A DNA stretch of 58,258 nucleotides from an uncultured Gammaproteobacteria bacterium (GTDB lineage Bacteria; Pseudomonadota; Gammaproteobacteria; Steroidobacterales; XN24). The number at the start of each line of letters is the position of its first letter. The first letter of the stretch is position 1. The notes under the pieces were generated by a model. The model searched no databases, was not told the origin of the DNA, and was given only the letters and a program-made list of their open reading frames with translations. Where the stretch lies: positions 1-58,258 of the forward strand of contig CALDWW010000047.1 of the NCBI GenBank assembly GCA_937924335.1. Direction: 5' to 3'. The translations under genes and the position numbers were made by a program. This document shows positions 18,053 through 26,288 of this stretch, piece by piece.

Positions 18053-20281
18053 CTATTCGACCCACCCCAGGACGTCCCGTATTACGGACCAGCGCGGGGG
18101 ATCTACCTGTTCGGTCTTGCCTTCGACCCAGTAGTCGTAGAGCTCGTCGATCCCGCCGGTCGCCTTCTCCAACGCCAGCCAGTCATTCATCGCGCGAAGC
18201 AGGCTGTGGTTGCCGGGCGCGACCTGATACACGATGGGCAGCTCGACGACCGGGCGCGGGACGACGACGGCGAACAAAGGATAGAGGATCGTCCAGGCAG
18301 CGCCCTCTTCGGCCGAATCCATCATGGCAACGGCGCCTTCCCCACCGCTCTCGAAGAACCGGATTTGCTGCTCGTATGACCATAAGCGGGCGATGTCGGC
18401 CTGCGGTATGCGTCTAGTGACTTCGGGCGGGACGGATTGGAATGCGGACGCGGCAAGGTTGATCTCGCCCTGCGCGCTGATGGCATTCCAGGTCTTGAAC
18501 TGGTCGCGCCGCTTGTGGGGCACGACGAATGCGACCGTAATCTGGTTGAATGGGGTGGTGGACACAGAGAATTCGGCCCGGTCCGGGTTCACAGCGAGCG
18601 AGTTGAAGAATACGTCGCAGTAGCCGCTCAGTAGATCCTGCGAACTTCTGATGTGCACGAATTCGAGACTGGCGCCCAGGCGTGTTGCGAATCGATGGGC
18701 CATCTCGATATCGAAGCCAACGAGTTTCTCGTCCAAGTTGAAAAAAGTGAGGGGGTAGTTCCCGCTGGCATAACACGCCCTGAGAACGCCGCTGTCTCTG
18801 ATCTCGGCGAGGAGACGTGGCCCCGTGCGCGTCACGTCCCTTTCAGATTCCGAATCAAGTCGATAGACCGTCGATGGCTGGGGCGCACGCAGGTTGTGCA
18901 AGCCCCTGAGGTGCTGGTCCATCGTATAAGGTACGACGACCACGTGCGTATAGAACGCGCGAATGCCTACAAAAGCGACGCTGAACAGGAGCAGCGTGAT
19001 CATGGCGACGCGAACAAGGCGCCACGGGCGAACGCGCACGAGGCTGTCGATCGCGAATGTACCGATCAGTGCGATGGTCGCGTAATGCATGACAGACACG
19101 AATGTCCCGAAACGGCTGACGATGACGTCGGTCGACAGGAAGAGCTGGAAGAGATCGCCGGGCAGTTCGGCGAGGCCGAGCGTGAAGGGGATCGCCAGTG
19201 CCGTGCCGCCGAAGAGACTGGCGAGGCCACCCGAGAGTACGCCCGGATAGGCCTGCTTAGAGATCGGCGAGCCGATGTACCAACCGGCGAACAGCACGAA
19301 GCCCAGCGATATCACGGCGCCGATGGTCGGGAAGCTGAAGAAGGTCGGGATGAGCACGTCGACCGATGAGGCAGTTTCCTCATCTTCTTCTGCGATGGGT
19401 CCAAGCGGGCCCTGTGGGCGGGTCTCGTCGATCAGCTCCTTGCAGATCTGAGCCAGCATCGGCAGCACAACGAGGGAACTTCCGGTCGCGAACGCGGTAA
19501 CCAGGGGGATGCGGAGTCGCTTCAAGATGTCGCTGTGGCGCAGAGGCGTCAATGACGACACCAGTCCCGGGAGCAGCCACAGGCCGATGATCGATAGGAT
19601 CGTGACCGCAATCACGATGTAGACTTGTAGCCGGGCCAGGTCACCGAAGCTCATGGTGCCCGTTGTGTACGCGATCAGCGCGAAGATGCCATACGGTGCG
19701 AGTCTGGCCACGAAGCCGGTGATCTTTGAAAGGACTTCTGCCACCAGCGAGAGAGGTTCAATCAGGACCTCCTTTTTCGTCGCCCCTGTCAGGGCCAGCC
19801 CTATCATCACGCTGAACACGACAATAGCGGGAACAACGCCGTTGGCCAGCGAGAAATAAGGATTGGACGGGATATAGAGCTGCAAGAAATCCGGGGCGGC
19901 GACCGTTTCGATCGAGCTCTTTCGGAAGAGGGAGCGCGATGGCCAGTCGGGGAAGGCGAGCGGCAGCAGCAGGACCAGGGTAATGGCGATCCCCCACAAC
20001 AACACCAGGATGGCCCCGCCTTTGGCGGCGAGCCGCTTCACCTCGGCGAAGCTCAGGCGCCCGAGCCCCGTGATCAGGGCCACGCTGATGTAGGGAAGAA
20101 CCGTGATCTGCAGCAGCCGGATGAATGCGTCGCCGACGATCTTCAGGGGCGCGACGATGGGGCCAAGGAACAGACCGGTCAATGCGCCGATCGCCAGGGC
20201 CAGCAGAACCTGCGTGGCCAACGGGATCCCGGGGCCATCGCGAGTCGGCTTCGGAGTCTCGTTTTCCGGCAAAGACTTCAT
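18053..20281 (-). CDS. SDF-type dicarboxylate symporter fused to a solute-binding (SBP_bac_3) domain
   Basis: A 742-residue fusion. Residues about 20-415 are a sodium:dicarboxylate symporter-like membrane domain (TVLPYISVALITGLGRLSF early; an HP1-like FATGSSLVVLPM). A further helix (about 428-448) precedes an extracytoplasmic linker. Residues about 500-725 are a periplasmic amino-acid-binding fold of ABC-importer type (GVLRACYASGNYPLTFFN, LVGFDIEMAHRFATRLGA, GYCDVFFNSLAVNPDRAEF). The classical SDF motifs NMDGT (TM7) and D-x-x-R-T-x-x-N (TM8) are not visible; the aligned regions read SFPTIGAV and STDVIVSRFG. It may be a binding-domain-fed transporter or a sensor; the substrate is unknown. ATG 20281 lies 25 bp from the left transposase repeat, so its upstream region comes from the inserted element. 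Confidence 0.82.
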   Translation of the reverse strand: MKSLPENETPKPTRDGPGIPLATQVLLALAIGALTGLFLGPIVAPLKIVGDAFIRLLQITVLPYISVALITGLGRLSFAEVKRLAAKGGAILVLLWGIAITLVLLLPLAFPDWPSRSLFRKSSIETVAAPDFLQLYIPSNPYFSLANGVVPAIVVFSVMIGLALTGATKKEVLIEPLSLVAEVLSKITGFVARLAPYGIFALIAYTTGTMSFGDLARLQVYIVIAVTILSIIGLWLLPGLVSSLTPLRHSDILKRLRIPLVTAFATGSSLVVLPMLAQICKELIDETRPQGPLGPIAEEDEETASSVDVLIPTFFSFPTIGAVISLGFVLFAGWYIGSPISKQAYPGVLSGGLASLFGGTALAIPFTLGLAELPGDLFQLFLSTDVIVSRFGTFVSVMHYATIALIGTFAIDSLVRVRPWRLVRVAMITLLLFSVAFVGIRAFYTHVVVVPYTMDQHLRGLHNLRAPQPSTVYRLDSESERDVTRTGPRLLAEIRDSGVLRACYASGNYPLTFFNLDEKLVGFDIEMAHRFATRLGASLEFVHIRSSQDLLSGYCDVFFNSLAVNPDRAEFSVSTTPFNQITVAFVVPHKRRDQFKTWNAISAQGEINLAASAFQSVPPEVTRRIPQADIARLWSYEQQIRFFESGGEGAVAMMDSAEEGAAWTILYPLFAVVVPRPVVELPIVYQVAPGNHSLLRAMNDWLALEKATGGIDELYDYWVEGKTEQVDPPRWSVIRDVLGWVE

Positions 20282-20305
20282 CTATGACGAATGTATCACC
20301 GTAGC

Positions 20306-20336
20306 ATGGTGCCGGTCATAGCTTTATAGCTTATTG
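20306..20336. repeat. Left 31-bp terminal inverted repeat of the RAYT element
   Basis: This 31-bp stretch (starting ATGGTGCCGGTC, ending AGCTTATTG) is the exact reverse complement of 21299-21329. The match stops abruptly on both sides. It contains the last codons of the transposase and an internal AGCT-TTAT-AGCT mini-hairpin. On the minus strand it offers TATAAA, a possible -10 for the symporter-fusion gene. Confidence 0.9.
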
Positions 20337-21214
20337 CGACGATCCCTCAGTCTGCACATTGCGCGCGACAATGTCGGTTGGGCACGACCGAAGCGTCGCG
20401 CTACCTCGCTGATGCTGGCTATGCCGTTTGTTGTTGCGGCCAGCGCTATCTCAGCACGAATAGCGGCCAGATGTCTGGCGCGGGATGGGCTGGCCAGTTG
20501 AGGTTCGTCAATGCCATGGCTGGCGCAGGTATCGCTGACCAGTTCGTCCAAGCTCCTTTGTTCTAGTGGATCGGCTACGTCACCGAGCACTTGTGTCAGC
20601 CATTGGTCTGTACCCAACACCCTGTCGTCGGTCTTGCTGCCGGATTGCAGCCGGCGAACCATATCTGGATCCGGTGTCTGCCCCATGAAGCGGGCGTAGC
20701 GGCGACGTGCGCGGGCCTCGTCACTGGCAAACAGACTAAGGGCTGTACCGGTCGTCAGCCAGTGCGGACGCGGGCCGCCCATGTACGCGTGGTGACTGCT
20801 CCAGCGATAGCCGGCCGGCATATCGACCATGCCCGCACGTATGGGGTTCAGGTGGATGTAGCGAATCAGCGGCAGCAGATAGCTGTCTTCCTGCACCAGT
20901 ATTGCCCGGTAACGCCGTTCGAACAGGTGGCCTGATCTTCGCTTGCGCAGGTTTGTTTTTCGAGCATAGTTGCTGGCAAGAAGCGACATGAAGCCGGCTA
21001 ACGGTTCCGCACCCGCCTGAATGGCGAGGTGCACGTGATTTGTCATCCAGCAGTATGCGTGGAGCCTATGCCCGCAACGTTCAATCGAGTGGCTTATGAG
21101 CGACTCCCAGAGGTGCCGATCACTGTCACAGTCGAAGACATCCTGTCGGGAGTTGCCTCTCAATATGGTGTGGTAAAAGCCACCAGGGACATGAACCCGG
21201 GGTTTGCGTGCCAC
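20324..21214 (-). CDS. REP-associated tyrosine transposase (Y1/HUH family)
   Basis: A 296-residue RAYT/TnpA-REP protein. From GTG 21214 it starts VARKPRVHVPGGFYHTILRG, the usual family opening. The HUH pair is in MTNHVHLAIQ (near residue 65) and the likely nucleophile Tyr in LLASNYARK. IRYIHLNPIRAGMV and YRWSSHHAY are typical conserved blocks, and a helix-turn-helix-like tail (ISEVARRFGRAQPTLSRAM) ends the protein. GGAG lies 7 bp before the GTG. RAYTs nick single-stranded REP hairpins and are thought to move or amplify REP sequences. The gene is enclosed by perfect 31-bp inverted repeats, with no visible target duplication, as expected for Y1 enzymes. It is co-directional with the symporter-fusion gene. 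Confidence 0.9.
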   Translation of the reverse strand: MARKPRVHVPGGFYHTILRGNSRQDVFDCDSDRHLWESLISHSIERCGHRLHAYCWMTNHVHLAIQAGAEPLAGFMSLLASNYARKTNLRKRRSGHLFERRYRAILVQEDSYLLPLIRYIHLNPIRAGMVDMPAGYRWSSHHAYMGGPRPHWLTTGTALSLFASDEARARRRYARFMGQTPDPDMVRRLQSGSKTDDRVLGTDQWLTQVLGDVADPLEQRSLDELVSDTCASHGIDEPQLASPSRARHLAAIRAEIALAATTNGIASISEVARRFGRAQPTLSRAMCRLRDRRNKL

Positions 21215-21298
21215 GCGTGATCTCCGTTTCGTGACGGTGCGTCGCTTGCAACAAAGGCTACGGCAGCGGATGTCGAGACTGAATACGAATATCTGGCT

Positions 21299-21329
21299 CA
21301 ATAAGCTATAAAGCTATGACCGGCACCAT
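21299..21329. repeat. Right 31-bp terminal inverted repeat of the RAYT element
   Basis: Exact reverse complement of 20306-20336. It lies about 85 bp upstream of the transposase GTG and 70 bp from the ssrA terminator. Confidence 0.9.
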
Positions 21330-21398
21330 TTCTCATTTCTTCATTAACCGCCTTTTTGCGGCCGCCCTGCGGACGAAGCTCATCCACATGGCACCGCC

Positions 21399-21430
21399 AA
21401 AAAGGAAAGGGCCCCGCGAGGTGGCCCTTT
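21399..21430 (-). terminator. Rho-independent terminator of ssrA
   Basis: On the minus strand, six bases after the tmRNA CCA end, an 8-bp stem AAAGGGCC/GGCCCTTT (21430-21423 with 21413-21406) is followed by CC and five T's (21403-21399). It is a textbook intrinsic terminator placed directly after ssrA. Confidence 0.85.
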
Positions 21431-21435
21431 ATGTT

Positions 21436-21796
21436 TGGTGGAGGCGGCGGGAATCGAACCCGCGTCCGCGAGCCCTCCGCCCCAGGATCTACATGCTTAG
21501 CCGCGTCTTTGTTTTAACTGTTTGCTACCCGACGGGCAGGGAAGACAGACAGCTGTCCCAGATAAGTTTTAACTGATCCACCCTGGGAGAGCTTCACAGC
21601 GATCTTGTGAGAGTCGACGCCTGAAATCTGAACGCACAAGCACGGCTTCAGTCAGACGGCACCTTACTGGTTTTTAAGCAGCGAGTGCGTAGTTGTCGTC
21701 GTTGGCAACTATGAGTTTGCAGACGGTTTTACGAGGTACCTGCACCTCGACATGCACCTGGAGTTTCGTGACACACGTCGAAACCATGTCGCCCCC
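21436..21796 (-). ncRNA. ssrA: Transfer-messenger RNA (tmRNA)
   Basis: A 361-nt tmRNA on the minus strand that rescues stalled ribosomes with SmpB. The 5' end GGGGGCG (21796-21790) pairs with CGCCTCC before the encoded ACCA (21436-21439) to form the 7-bp acceptor stem. The 5' region has the conserved GACATGGTTTCGACG. The T-arm GGTTCGATTCC is near the 3' end. The tag frame runs 21706-21674 and encodes ANDDNYALAA followed by TAA, very close to the E. coli tag ANDENYALAA. Pseudoknot-rich sequence fills the middle. smpB lies 2.5 kb away on the same strand. Confidence 0.97.
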
Positions 21797-21806
21797 AGAT
21801 CGAGTG

Positions 21807-21812
21807 ATTGTA
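21807..21812 (-). promoter_or_regulatory. Candidate -10 element of ssrA
   Basis: On the minus strand TACAAT (21812-21807) ends 10 bases before the tmRNA 5' end, a fitting -10 position. The -35 region is not recognisable. The 21797-21958 gap is otherwise non-coding and locally AT-rich near 21900-21960. Confidence 0.45.
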
Positions 21813-21958
21813 AGAGAAAGTAGGGGCAGGGAAGAGGAATTCAATAGGAAGGAACGAGAGTCGACCAGAAGATCTGTCTCTTCTCATTCTAGAAAGATGT
21901 TCTAACTTTATGATTAATATATTGTTAACAATGACGAGACCCCGTAGTGAGTATTTGA

Positions 21959-23482
21959 TTACAACAGGATCGGCATTCCCATCCAGCCCCAGATCCAGAC
22001 CGAGAACAGCGCGATGACGACCAGCAGCAGCAGGCTGGCGGGGAGCCCGGCCATGAAGAATTCGCTCGCGCTGAATTGCTTGCTCTGGTAAGCGATGGCG
22101 TTGGGAGCCGCTCCGACGAGCAGCAGGAAGGGCATGCCGGCGGCCGTGAGTGACACGTACAGCACGACATCCGGTGCGACCCCCAGGTAGGGCGCCATGA
22201 CGAGGGCGACCGGCAGCGATATCGCGATGGCGGCCACGTTCATGATGACGTTCGTCATGATAAGCACGAACACACTGAGGCCCAGGATAAAAGCCAGCGC
22301 CTTGCTGTCGCCGAAATAGGACAGCCAGGCGATGGCAAGCCACTCGGCCGCTCCGGTCTGCCAGAGACACAGGCCGAGGCTCATGGCGCCGCCAAACAGG
22401 AGCACGATATTCCACGGGATGGTCTCGAGATCGGCACGACGCAAGATCCGGAACACGAAGAACAGCACGGCCGCGCCGGCGATGATGGCACTCTTGTCTA
22501 CCGATGCGAGCGCAGGGATGAACGAGCGCAGGCTCATCAGGCCGACAGCGGTCAGGGTGATCACCAGGGCGGTGATCTCCTTGCGGCTCATGGGTCCAAG
22601 CCTCTTGTGAAGCTTTCGCGCGCGCTCACTCAAGCCCGGGATCACGGCCCGCTCGGGACGAAACATAACGACGACATAGACCCACAGAGCCGCCACCATC
22701 AGGGCGCCCACCGGAAACAGATAGTAGCTGACCTCGAAGAAGTCGATCTCACGCCCGACCAGCTCTCGATAGAAACCGATGGCGACGACGCCCCGGGCAG
22801 CGCCCAGCAGGGTGATGATGCTGCCGGCGCCGGCCGTGAATGCCATGCCGATGAACAATCCCTTGCCAAACCGGGTCGGGTGCTGGTCCTCCTCATAGAG
22901 GGCATAGATCGTCATGAGCAGTGGATAGACAGCGGCCGCTACCGCCGTTTGAGCCATCAGCAGAGTCATCCCGGCAGTCATGATGAATGCGCCGAGATAG
23001 ATGCGGCTGGTGCGGTCGCCCACCAGCGTCAACATCCGGTAGGCCATCCTGTTCGTGAGGCCCGTCCTGGTGAACACCAGCCCGATGATTATGGATCCGA
23101 GGATGAACCAGACGGCTGGATCCATGAAGTCCGTATACGCGACCCGCGGATCACGGATCGCGAACAGCACCTGCAGTACGCCGATGGCGATCGCGGTGAC
23201 GCCGATTGGGATGACTTCGAACACCCACCAGGTCGCCGCCAGCAGAAACAGCGCGATGGCCAGCTGACCCTCGCGGGTCAGAACCACAAGGCGACCGGCC
23301 GGATCCACCGCGTCGGGGATCGAAGGCAGCAGGGCAGTGACGGTGAATAGCGTGACGCCCAGCATCATCCAGGCGAGCCGTCGCAGGTCAAACACGGCCG
23401 GCAGTTCACCGATGACCACCGTGGCACCGTGGACCGGTGACTCGGACTTGTTCTTCCTCGCTGCGGGGTCCTGATCGCTCAA
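21959..23482 (-). CDS. SLC13/DASS-family anion permease
   Basis: A 507-residue inner-membrane protein with about 12 hydrophobic segments, of the divalent anion:Na+ symporter/ArsB-NhaD-like superfamily. Family-like blocks are WWVFEVIPIGVTAIAIGVLQ (near residue 86), the serine-poor first clamshell AFTAGAGSIITLLGAARG (near 215), and the second-half MTNVIMNVAAIAISLPVAL (near 410). Such permeases carry dicarboxylates, sulfate or citrate; the substrate is not readable here. The TTG start at 23482 shares TTGA with the stop of the upstream CBS gene, so the two are probably coupled in translation. The start is less certain than the body. Confidence 0.82.
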   Translation of the reverse strand: MSDQDPAARKNKSESPVHGATVVIGELPAVFDLRRLAWMMLGVTLFTVTALLPSIPDAVDPAGRLVVLTREGQLAIALFLLAATWWVFEVIPIGVTAIAIGVLQVLFAIRDPRVAYTDFMDPAVWFILGSIIIGLVFTRTGLTNRMAYRMLTLVGDRTSRIYLGAFIMTAGMTLLMAQTAVAAAVYPLLMTIYALYEEDQHPTRFGKGLFIGMAFTAGAGSIITLLGAARGVVAIGFYRELVGREIDFFEVSYYLFPVGALMVAALWVYVVVMFRPERAVIPGLSERARKLHKRLGPMSRKEITALVITLTAVGLMSLRSFIPALASVDKSAIIAGAAVLFFVFRILRRADLETIPWNIVLLFGGAMSLGLCLWQTGAAEWLAIAWLSYFGDSKALAFILGLSVFVLIMTNVIMNVAAIAISLPVALVMAPYLGVAPDVVLYVSLTAAGMPFLLLVGAAPNAIAYQSKQFSASEFFMAGLPASLLLLVVIALFSVWIWGWMGMPILL

Positions 23483-24144
23483 TCGCTGACGTCCACTTCC
23501 GCCAGGCCCTCGGATACTTCCTGCAGGACCTCGACCGACCGAACGACTCCTATGACGCGCCCTTCCTCGAGAACCGGCACCATGGACAGGTCGTGACTCA
23601 CCATCACCTGGATCACCCTGATCAGCGGGTCATCGGCGACAACATGAGCCGGAATGGGGTGGGCGATCTCGGAGACCCGCGTCTCCGCCTTGGCACGGAG
23701 CTTCTCAGCAGCTCGGTCGGACAGGAGCTCGGTCAGGTTGGGATCGACGTCGACGTCGAACATGGCTTCGGGATGATCGCTGATCGATGCGACAAGGAAG
23801 GATGGCGCAAGTCCGCGGAGAATGTCACGCCGCCGCACCATGCTGATCAACTGACCCTCGTCATCGAGCAGCAGCAGAATACGTGGCATCGACACCGAGC
23901 CGTCCATATCTATGTGCCACTCACTCAGGAGTCGAGCAGCCTCGCGCAGACTGCAGTCACCGGTCGCCGAGGGATACTTATCCGCCGGCACCATCACATC
24001 CCTGGCGAGTGACGTTGCCTGTATGTCTGGACTGTTGTGCACCGGGCCTCCGCTCAATAGTGGCTGTCCCCTGAGAATAGCCTCGTCGGGCAGTGAGGCA
24101 AATCGGGAGAGAGATCTGGCCGGGAGTCGGCTGACCCGGAGCAT
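23479..24144 (-). CDS. CBS-domain protein
   Basis: Up to 221 residues, soluble, with a CBS pair: the first from about LARDVMVPADKYPSA (residues 46-60) and the second from about EIAHPIPAHVVADDPLIRVI (159-178). CBS pairs bind adenosyl nucleotides and often regulate channels or transporters. Its stop overlaps the start of the SLC13 permease gene, suggesting it regulates that permease. The ATG at 24144 has no ribosome site; GTG 24042 (GGAGG 4 bp upstream) or TTG 24057 would remove a poorly structured N-terminus and may be the true start. Confidence 0.75.
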   Translation of the reverse strand: MLRVSRLPARSLSRFASLPDEAILRGQPLLSGGPVHNSPDIQATSLARDVMVPADKYPSATGDCSLREAARLLSEWHIDMDGSVSMPRILLLLDDEGQLISMVRRRDILRGLAPSFLVASISDHPEAMFDVDVDPNLTELLSDRAAEKLRAKAETRVSEIAHPIPAHVVADDPLIRVIQVMVSHDLSMVPVLEEGRVIGVVRSVEVLQEVSEGLAEVDVSD

Positions 24145-24274
24145 CGCGTTTTGCCGGATCGCACCCGGCCAGCGCAGGCGATCTCGCTGCGTCCGACGGC
24201 CGGCGTGATCGAGTCCGTCCCCGGGCGCCTGAATAACAAATTAGAATATAAAGAAGAGGTAATGCACTGAATAA

Positions 24275-24760
24275 TCAATGTTTAAGGATGCGTTCTTTCT
24301 GGCGCTTCCAGTCGCGGTCTTTCTCTACAGCGCGCTTGTCGTACTTCTTCTTGCCGCGGCCGAGGCCGATTTCCAGCTTGGCCTTGCCCTTGGAAAAGTA
24401 GAGCGATAACGGCACGAGGGTATAGCCCTTGCGTTCGACGAGGCCGACCAGGTGGTCGATCTGGCGGCGATGCAGTAGCAATTTCCGCGTGCGGACCGGG
24501 TCCGGGTTTACATGGGTAGAGGCAGAGGGCAGCGGAGAGATGTGAGCCCCGAACAACCATGCTTCACCGTCTTTCAGAAGGACATAGCCCTCCTTGAGTT
24601 GGGCGCGGCCCGAGCGCATCGCCTTGACCTCCCAGCCATCCAGCATCAGACCTGCTTCGTAAGTCTCATCGATGAAGTACTCATGCCGGGCCTTCTTGTT
24701 CAGGACGATGAGCTTCTTGCCCCCAGTAATCTTCGATGGCTTGTTGTCTGTCTTACTCAT
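24275..24760 (-). CDS. smpB: SsrA-binding protein
   Basis: A 161-residue SmpB, the obligate partner of tmRNA in trans-translation. [36 protein letters not shown] and the basic tail [20 protein letters not shown] are the family hallmarks. ATG 24760 gives the usual length; a TTG-type upstream extension to 24826 is not convincing. It is divergent from the NSS transporter gene (130-bp gap). ssrA follows 2.5 kb downstream on the same strand, separated by the CBS/SLC13 pair. The 24145-24274 stretch between smpB and the CBS gene is AT-rich and holds no gene. Confidence 0.96.
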   Translation of the reverse strand: MSKTDNKPSKITGGKKLIVLNKKARHEYFIDETYEAGLMLDGWEVKAMRSGRAQLKEGYVLLKDGEAWLFGAHISPLPSASTHVNPDPVRTRKLLLHRRQIDHLVGLVERKGYTLVPLSLYFSKGKAKLEIGLGRGKKKYDKRAVEKDRDWKRQKERILKH

Positions 24761-24889
24761 AGTGCACGTAGGAGGCGCGGGGTTTCCGTGTCGATGCCAG
24801 CTTGACGGCACACTATGACACAGCACGATCCGGCCGTCGGTTGTCTGTGGCAGGGATTTAATCCAAAATCGCGGCCGGTTAAAAGGTCA

Positions 24890-26284
24890 ATGGCCCGCCA
24901 TATTCAAATGGTCAAGAGAACTTCTCTCCACGGCATGTGGTCTTCCCGGTTCGCTTTCGTGCTGGCGGTCGCCGGTTCGGCCGTCGGGCTGGGCAACATC
25001 TGGAAGTTCCCTTACATGGCGGGGCAGAACGGCGGCGGCGCCTTCGTCCTGTTCTACCTGGTCTGCGTTGTCGCCATCGGATTGCCGATCATGATTTCCG
25101 AGATCATGATCGGCCGGCGCGGCCGTCGGAACCCCATCGCCACGATGCGCATCGTGGGCGAGGAGGAGGGCAGCAGCCCTTCGTGGGGTCTGGTCGGTGT
25201 GCTCGGTATCCTGGCCGGCTTTCTGATCCTTTCCTTCTACAGCGTCATCGCCGGCTGGGCGGTGTCTTATTTCGTCTTCAGTCTTGGCGGGCGCTTCACC
25301 GGGGCCACCCCGGAGAGCATCGGCGGGCTGTTCGGCGGACTGCTGGGCAACTGGCAGCTTATGGCCGCATGGCACACGCTCTTCATGTTCCTCACGATCG
25401 CAATCGTTGCCCGCGGCGTGGAAAGGGGGCTCGAGAAGTTTGTCCGGCTGGCCATGCCCGGCCTGCTGATCCTGCTGCTGGTCCTGCTGGTATACGCGGT
25501 GGTCGCCGCCGATTTTGCGGCGGGCTGGAACTTCCTCTTCCGGGCGGATTTCGAGGCCCTGACCCCCAACGCCATGCTGGAGGCGATGGGGCAGGCATTC
25601 TTCACTCTGAGCGTGGGGATGGGGGCCATCATGGCCTACGGGGCATACTTGCCGGAAGGGACGTCGATTCTGCGGACGTCCGCCTGGGTGGTCGTGGCGG
25701 ACACGTCCATCGCGCTTCTTTCCGGGCTGATTATCTTCCCGATCGTGTTCGCGAACGGATTGGATCCTGCTTCCGGGCCGGGACTGATTTTCGAGACCCT
25801 GCCGCTGGCGTTCGGAAACATGCCGGGAGGCACGTTCCTGGCGCCGATCTTTTTCGGGCTGCTGGTGTTTGCCGCCTGGACCTCGGCGATCGGCCTGCTG
25901 GAGCCGGCGGTCGCCTGGAGTGTCGAGACCCATGGCCGTAGTCGCCGTGTTGCAGGGCTGGTTATCGGCACGATCATCTGGGCCCTGGGATTCCTGACGA
26001 TCCTGTCGTTCAACGTGCTGGCGGATTTCCGAATCTTCGGTGGCACCATCTTCGACAATATCGATCACCTGGCCAGCAACATCTTCCTGCCGCTGGGAGG
26101 GCTGTTTATCACGATCTTCGGTGGCTGGGTCATGTGCAAGAATTCGTCAGCTGACGAACTCGACATCAGCCCGGGACTTGCCTACAGCACCTGGCGGTTC
26201 CTGGCCCGCTGGCTGGCCCCGGCCGCCGTGCTGGTCGTGTTCCTGCACGCCACCGGCATACTCGCTCGACTCGGACTGGTCTGA
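24890..26284 (+). CDS. Sodium-dependent transporter, NSS (SNF) family
   Basis: A 464-residue inner-membrane Na+ symporter of the LeuT fold. TM1 shows AVGLGNIWKFPYMAGQNGGG, with the unwound Na+-binding turn, and TM6 the LSVGMGAIMAYGAYLP block. About 11-12 helices are visible. NSS proteins import amino acids or compatible solutes with Na+; the substrate is unknown. ATG 24890 is chosen because it starts just before the first conserved block and has AAAGG upstream; ATG 24815 would add 25 odd residues. The ratA start follows its stop by 4 bp. Confidence 0.87.
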   Translation: MARHIQMVKRTSLHGMWSSRFAFVLAVAGSAVGLGNIWKFPYMAGQNGGGAFVLFYLVCVVAIGLPIMISEIMIGRRGRRNPIATMRIVGEEEGSSPSWGLVGVLGILAGFLILSFYSVIAGWAVSYFVFSLGGRFTGATPESIGGLFGGLLGNWQLMAAWHTLFMFLTIAIVARGVERGLEKFVRLAMPGLLILLLVLLVYAVVAADFAAGWNFLFRADFEALTPNAMLEAMGQAFFTLSVGMGAIMAYGAYLPEGTSILRTSAWVVVADTSIALLSGLIIFPIVFANGLDPASGPGLIFETLPLAFGNMPGGTFLAPIFFGLLVFAAWTSAIGLLEPAVAWSVETHGRSRRVAGLVIGTIIWALGFLTILSFNVLADFRIFGGTIFDNIDHLASNIFLPLGGLFITIFGGWVMCKNSSADELDISPGLAYSTWRFLARWLAPAAVLVVFLHATGILARLGLV

Positions 26285-26288
26285 ACTG

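Larger units (their letters stand above)
20306..21329 (-). mobile_element. RAYT element bounded by 31-bp inverted repeats
   Basis: A 1024-bp unit made of the RAYT gene and its two perfect inverted repeats. No direct repeat flanks it (left flank CACCGTAGC, right flank TTCTCATTT). It sits between the symporter-fusion gene and the 3' side of ssrA. Confidence 0.75.

Noticed and set aside
18653..19369. Long plus-strand open frame opposite the symporter fusion
   Set aside because: It is a shadow frame in GC-rich coding DNA; charged composition is an artefact of the opposite strand.
24887..26068. 393-codon minus-strand open frame opposite the NSS transporter
   Set aside because: It has a low-complexity charged composition and no motifs, while the plus strand carries clear LeuT-fold signatures.
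26040..26288. Upstream extension of the ratA reading frame over the NSS transporter gene
   Set aside because: The frame lies inside the well-supported transporter; RatA similarity begins at the GTG at 26289.
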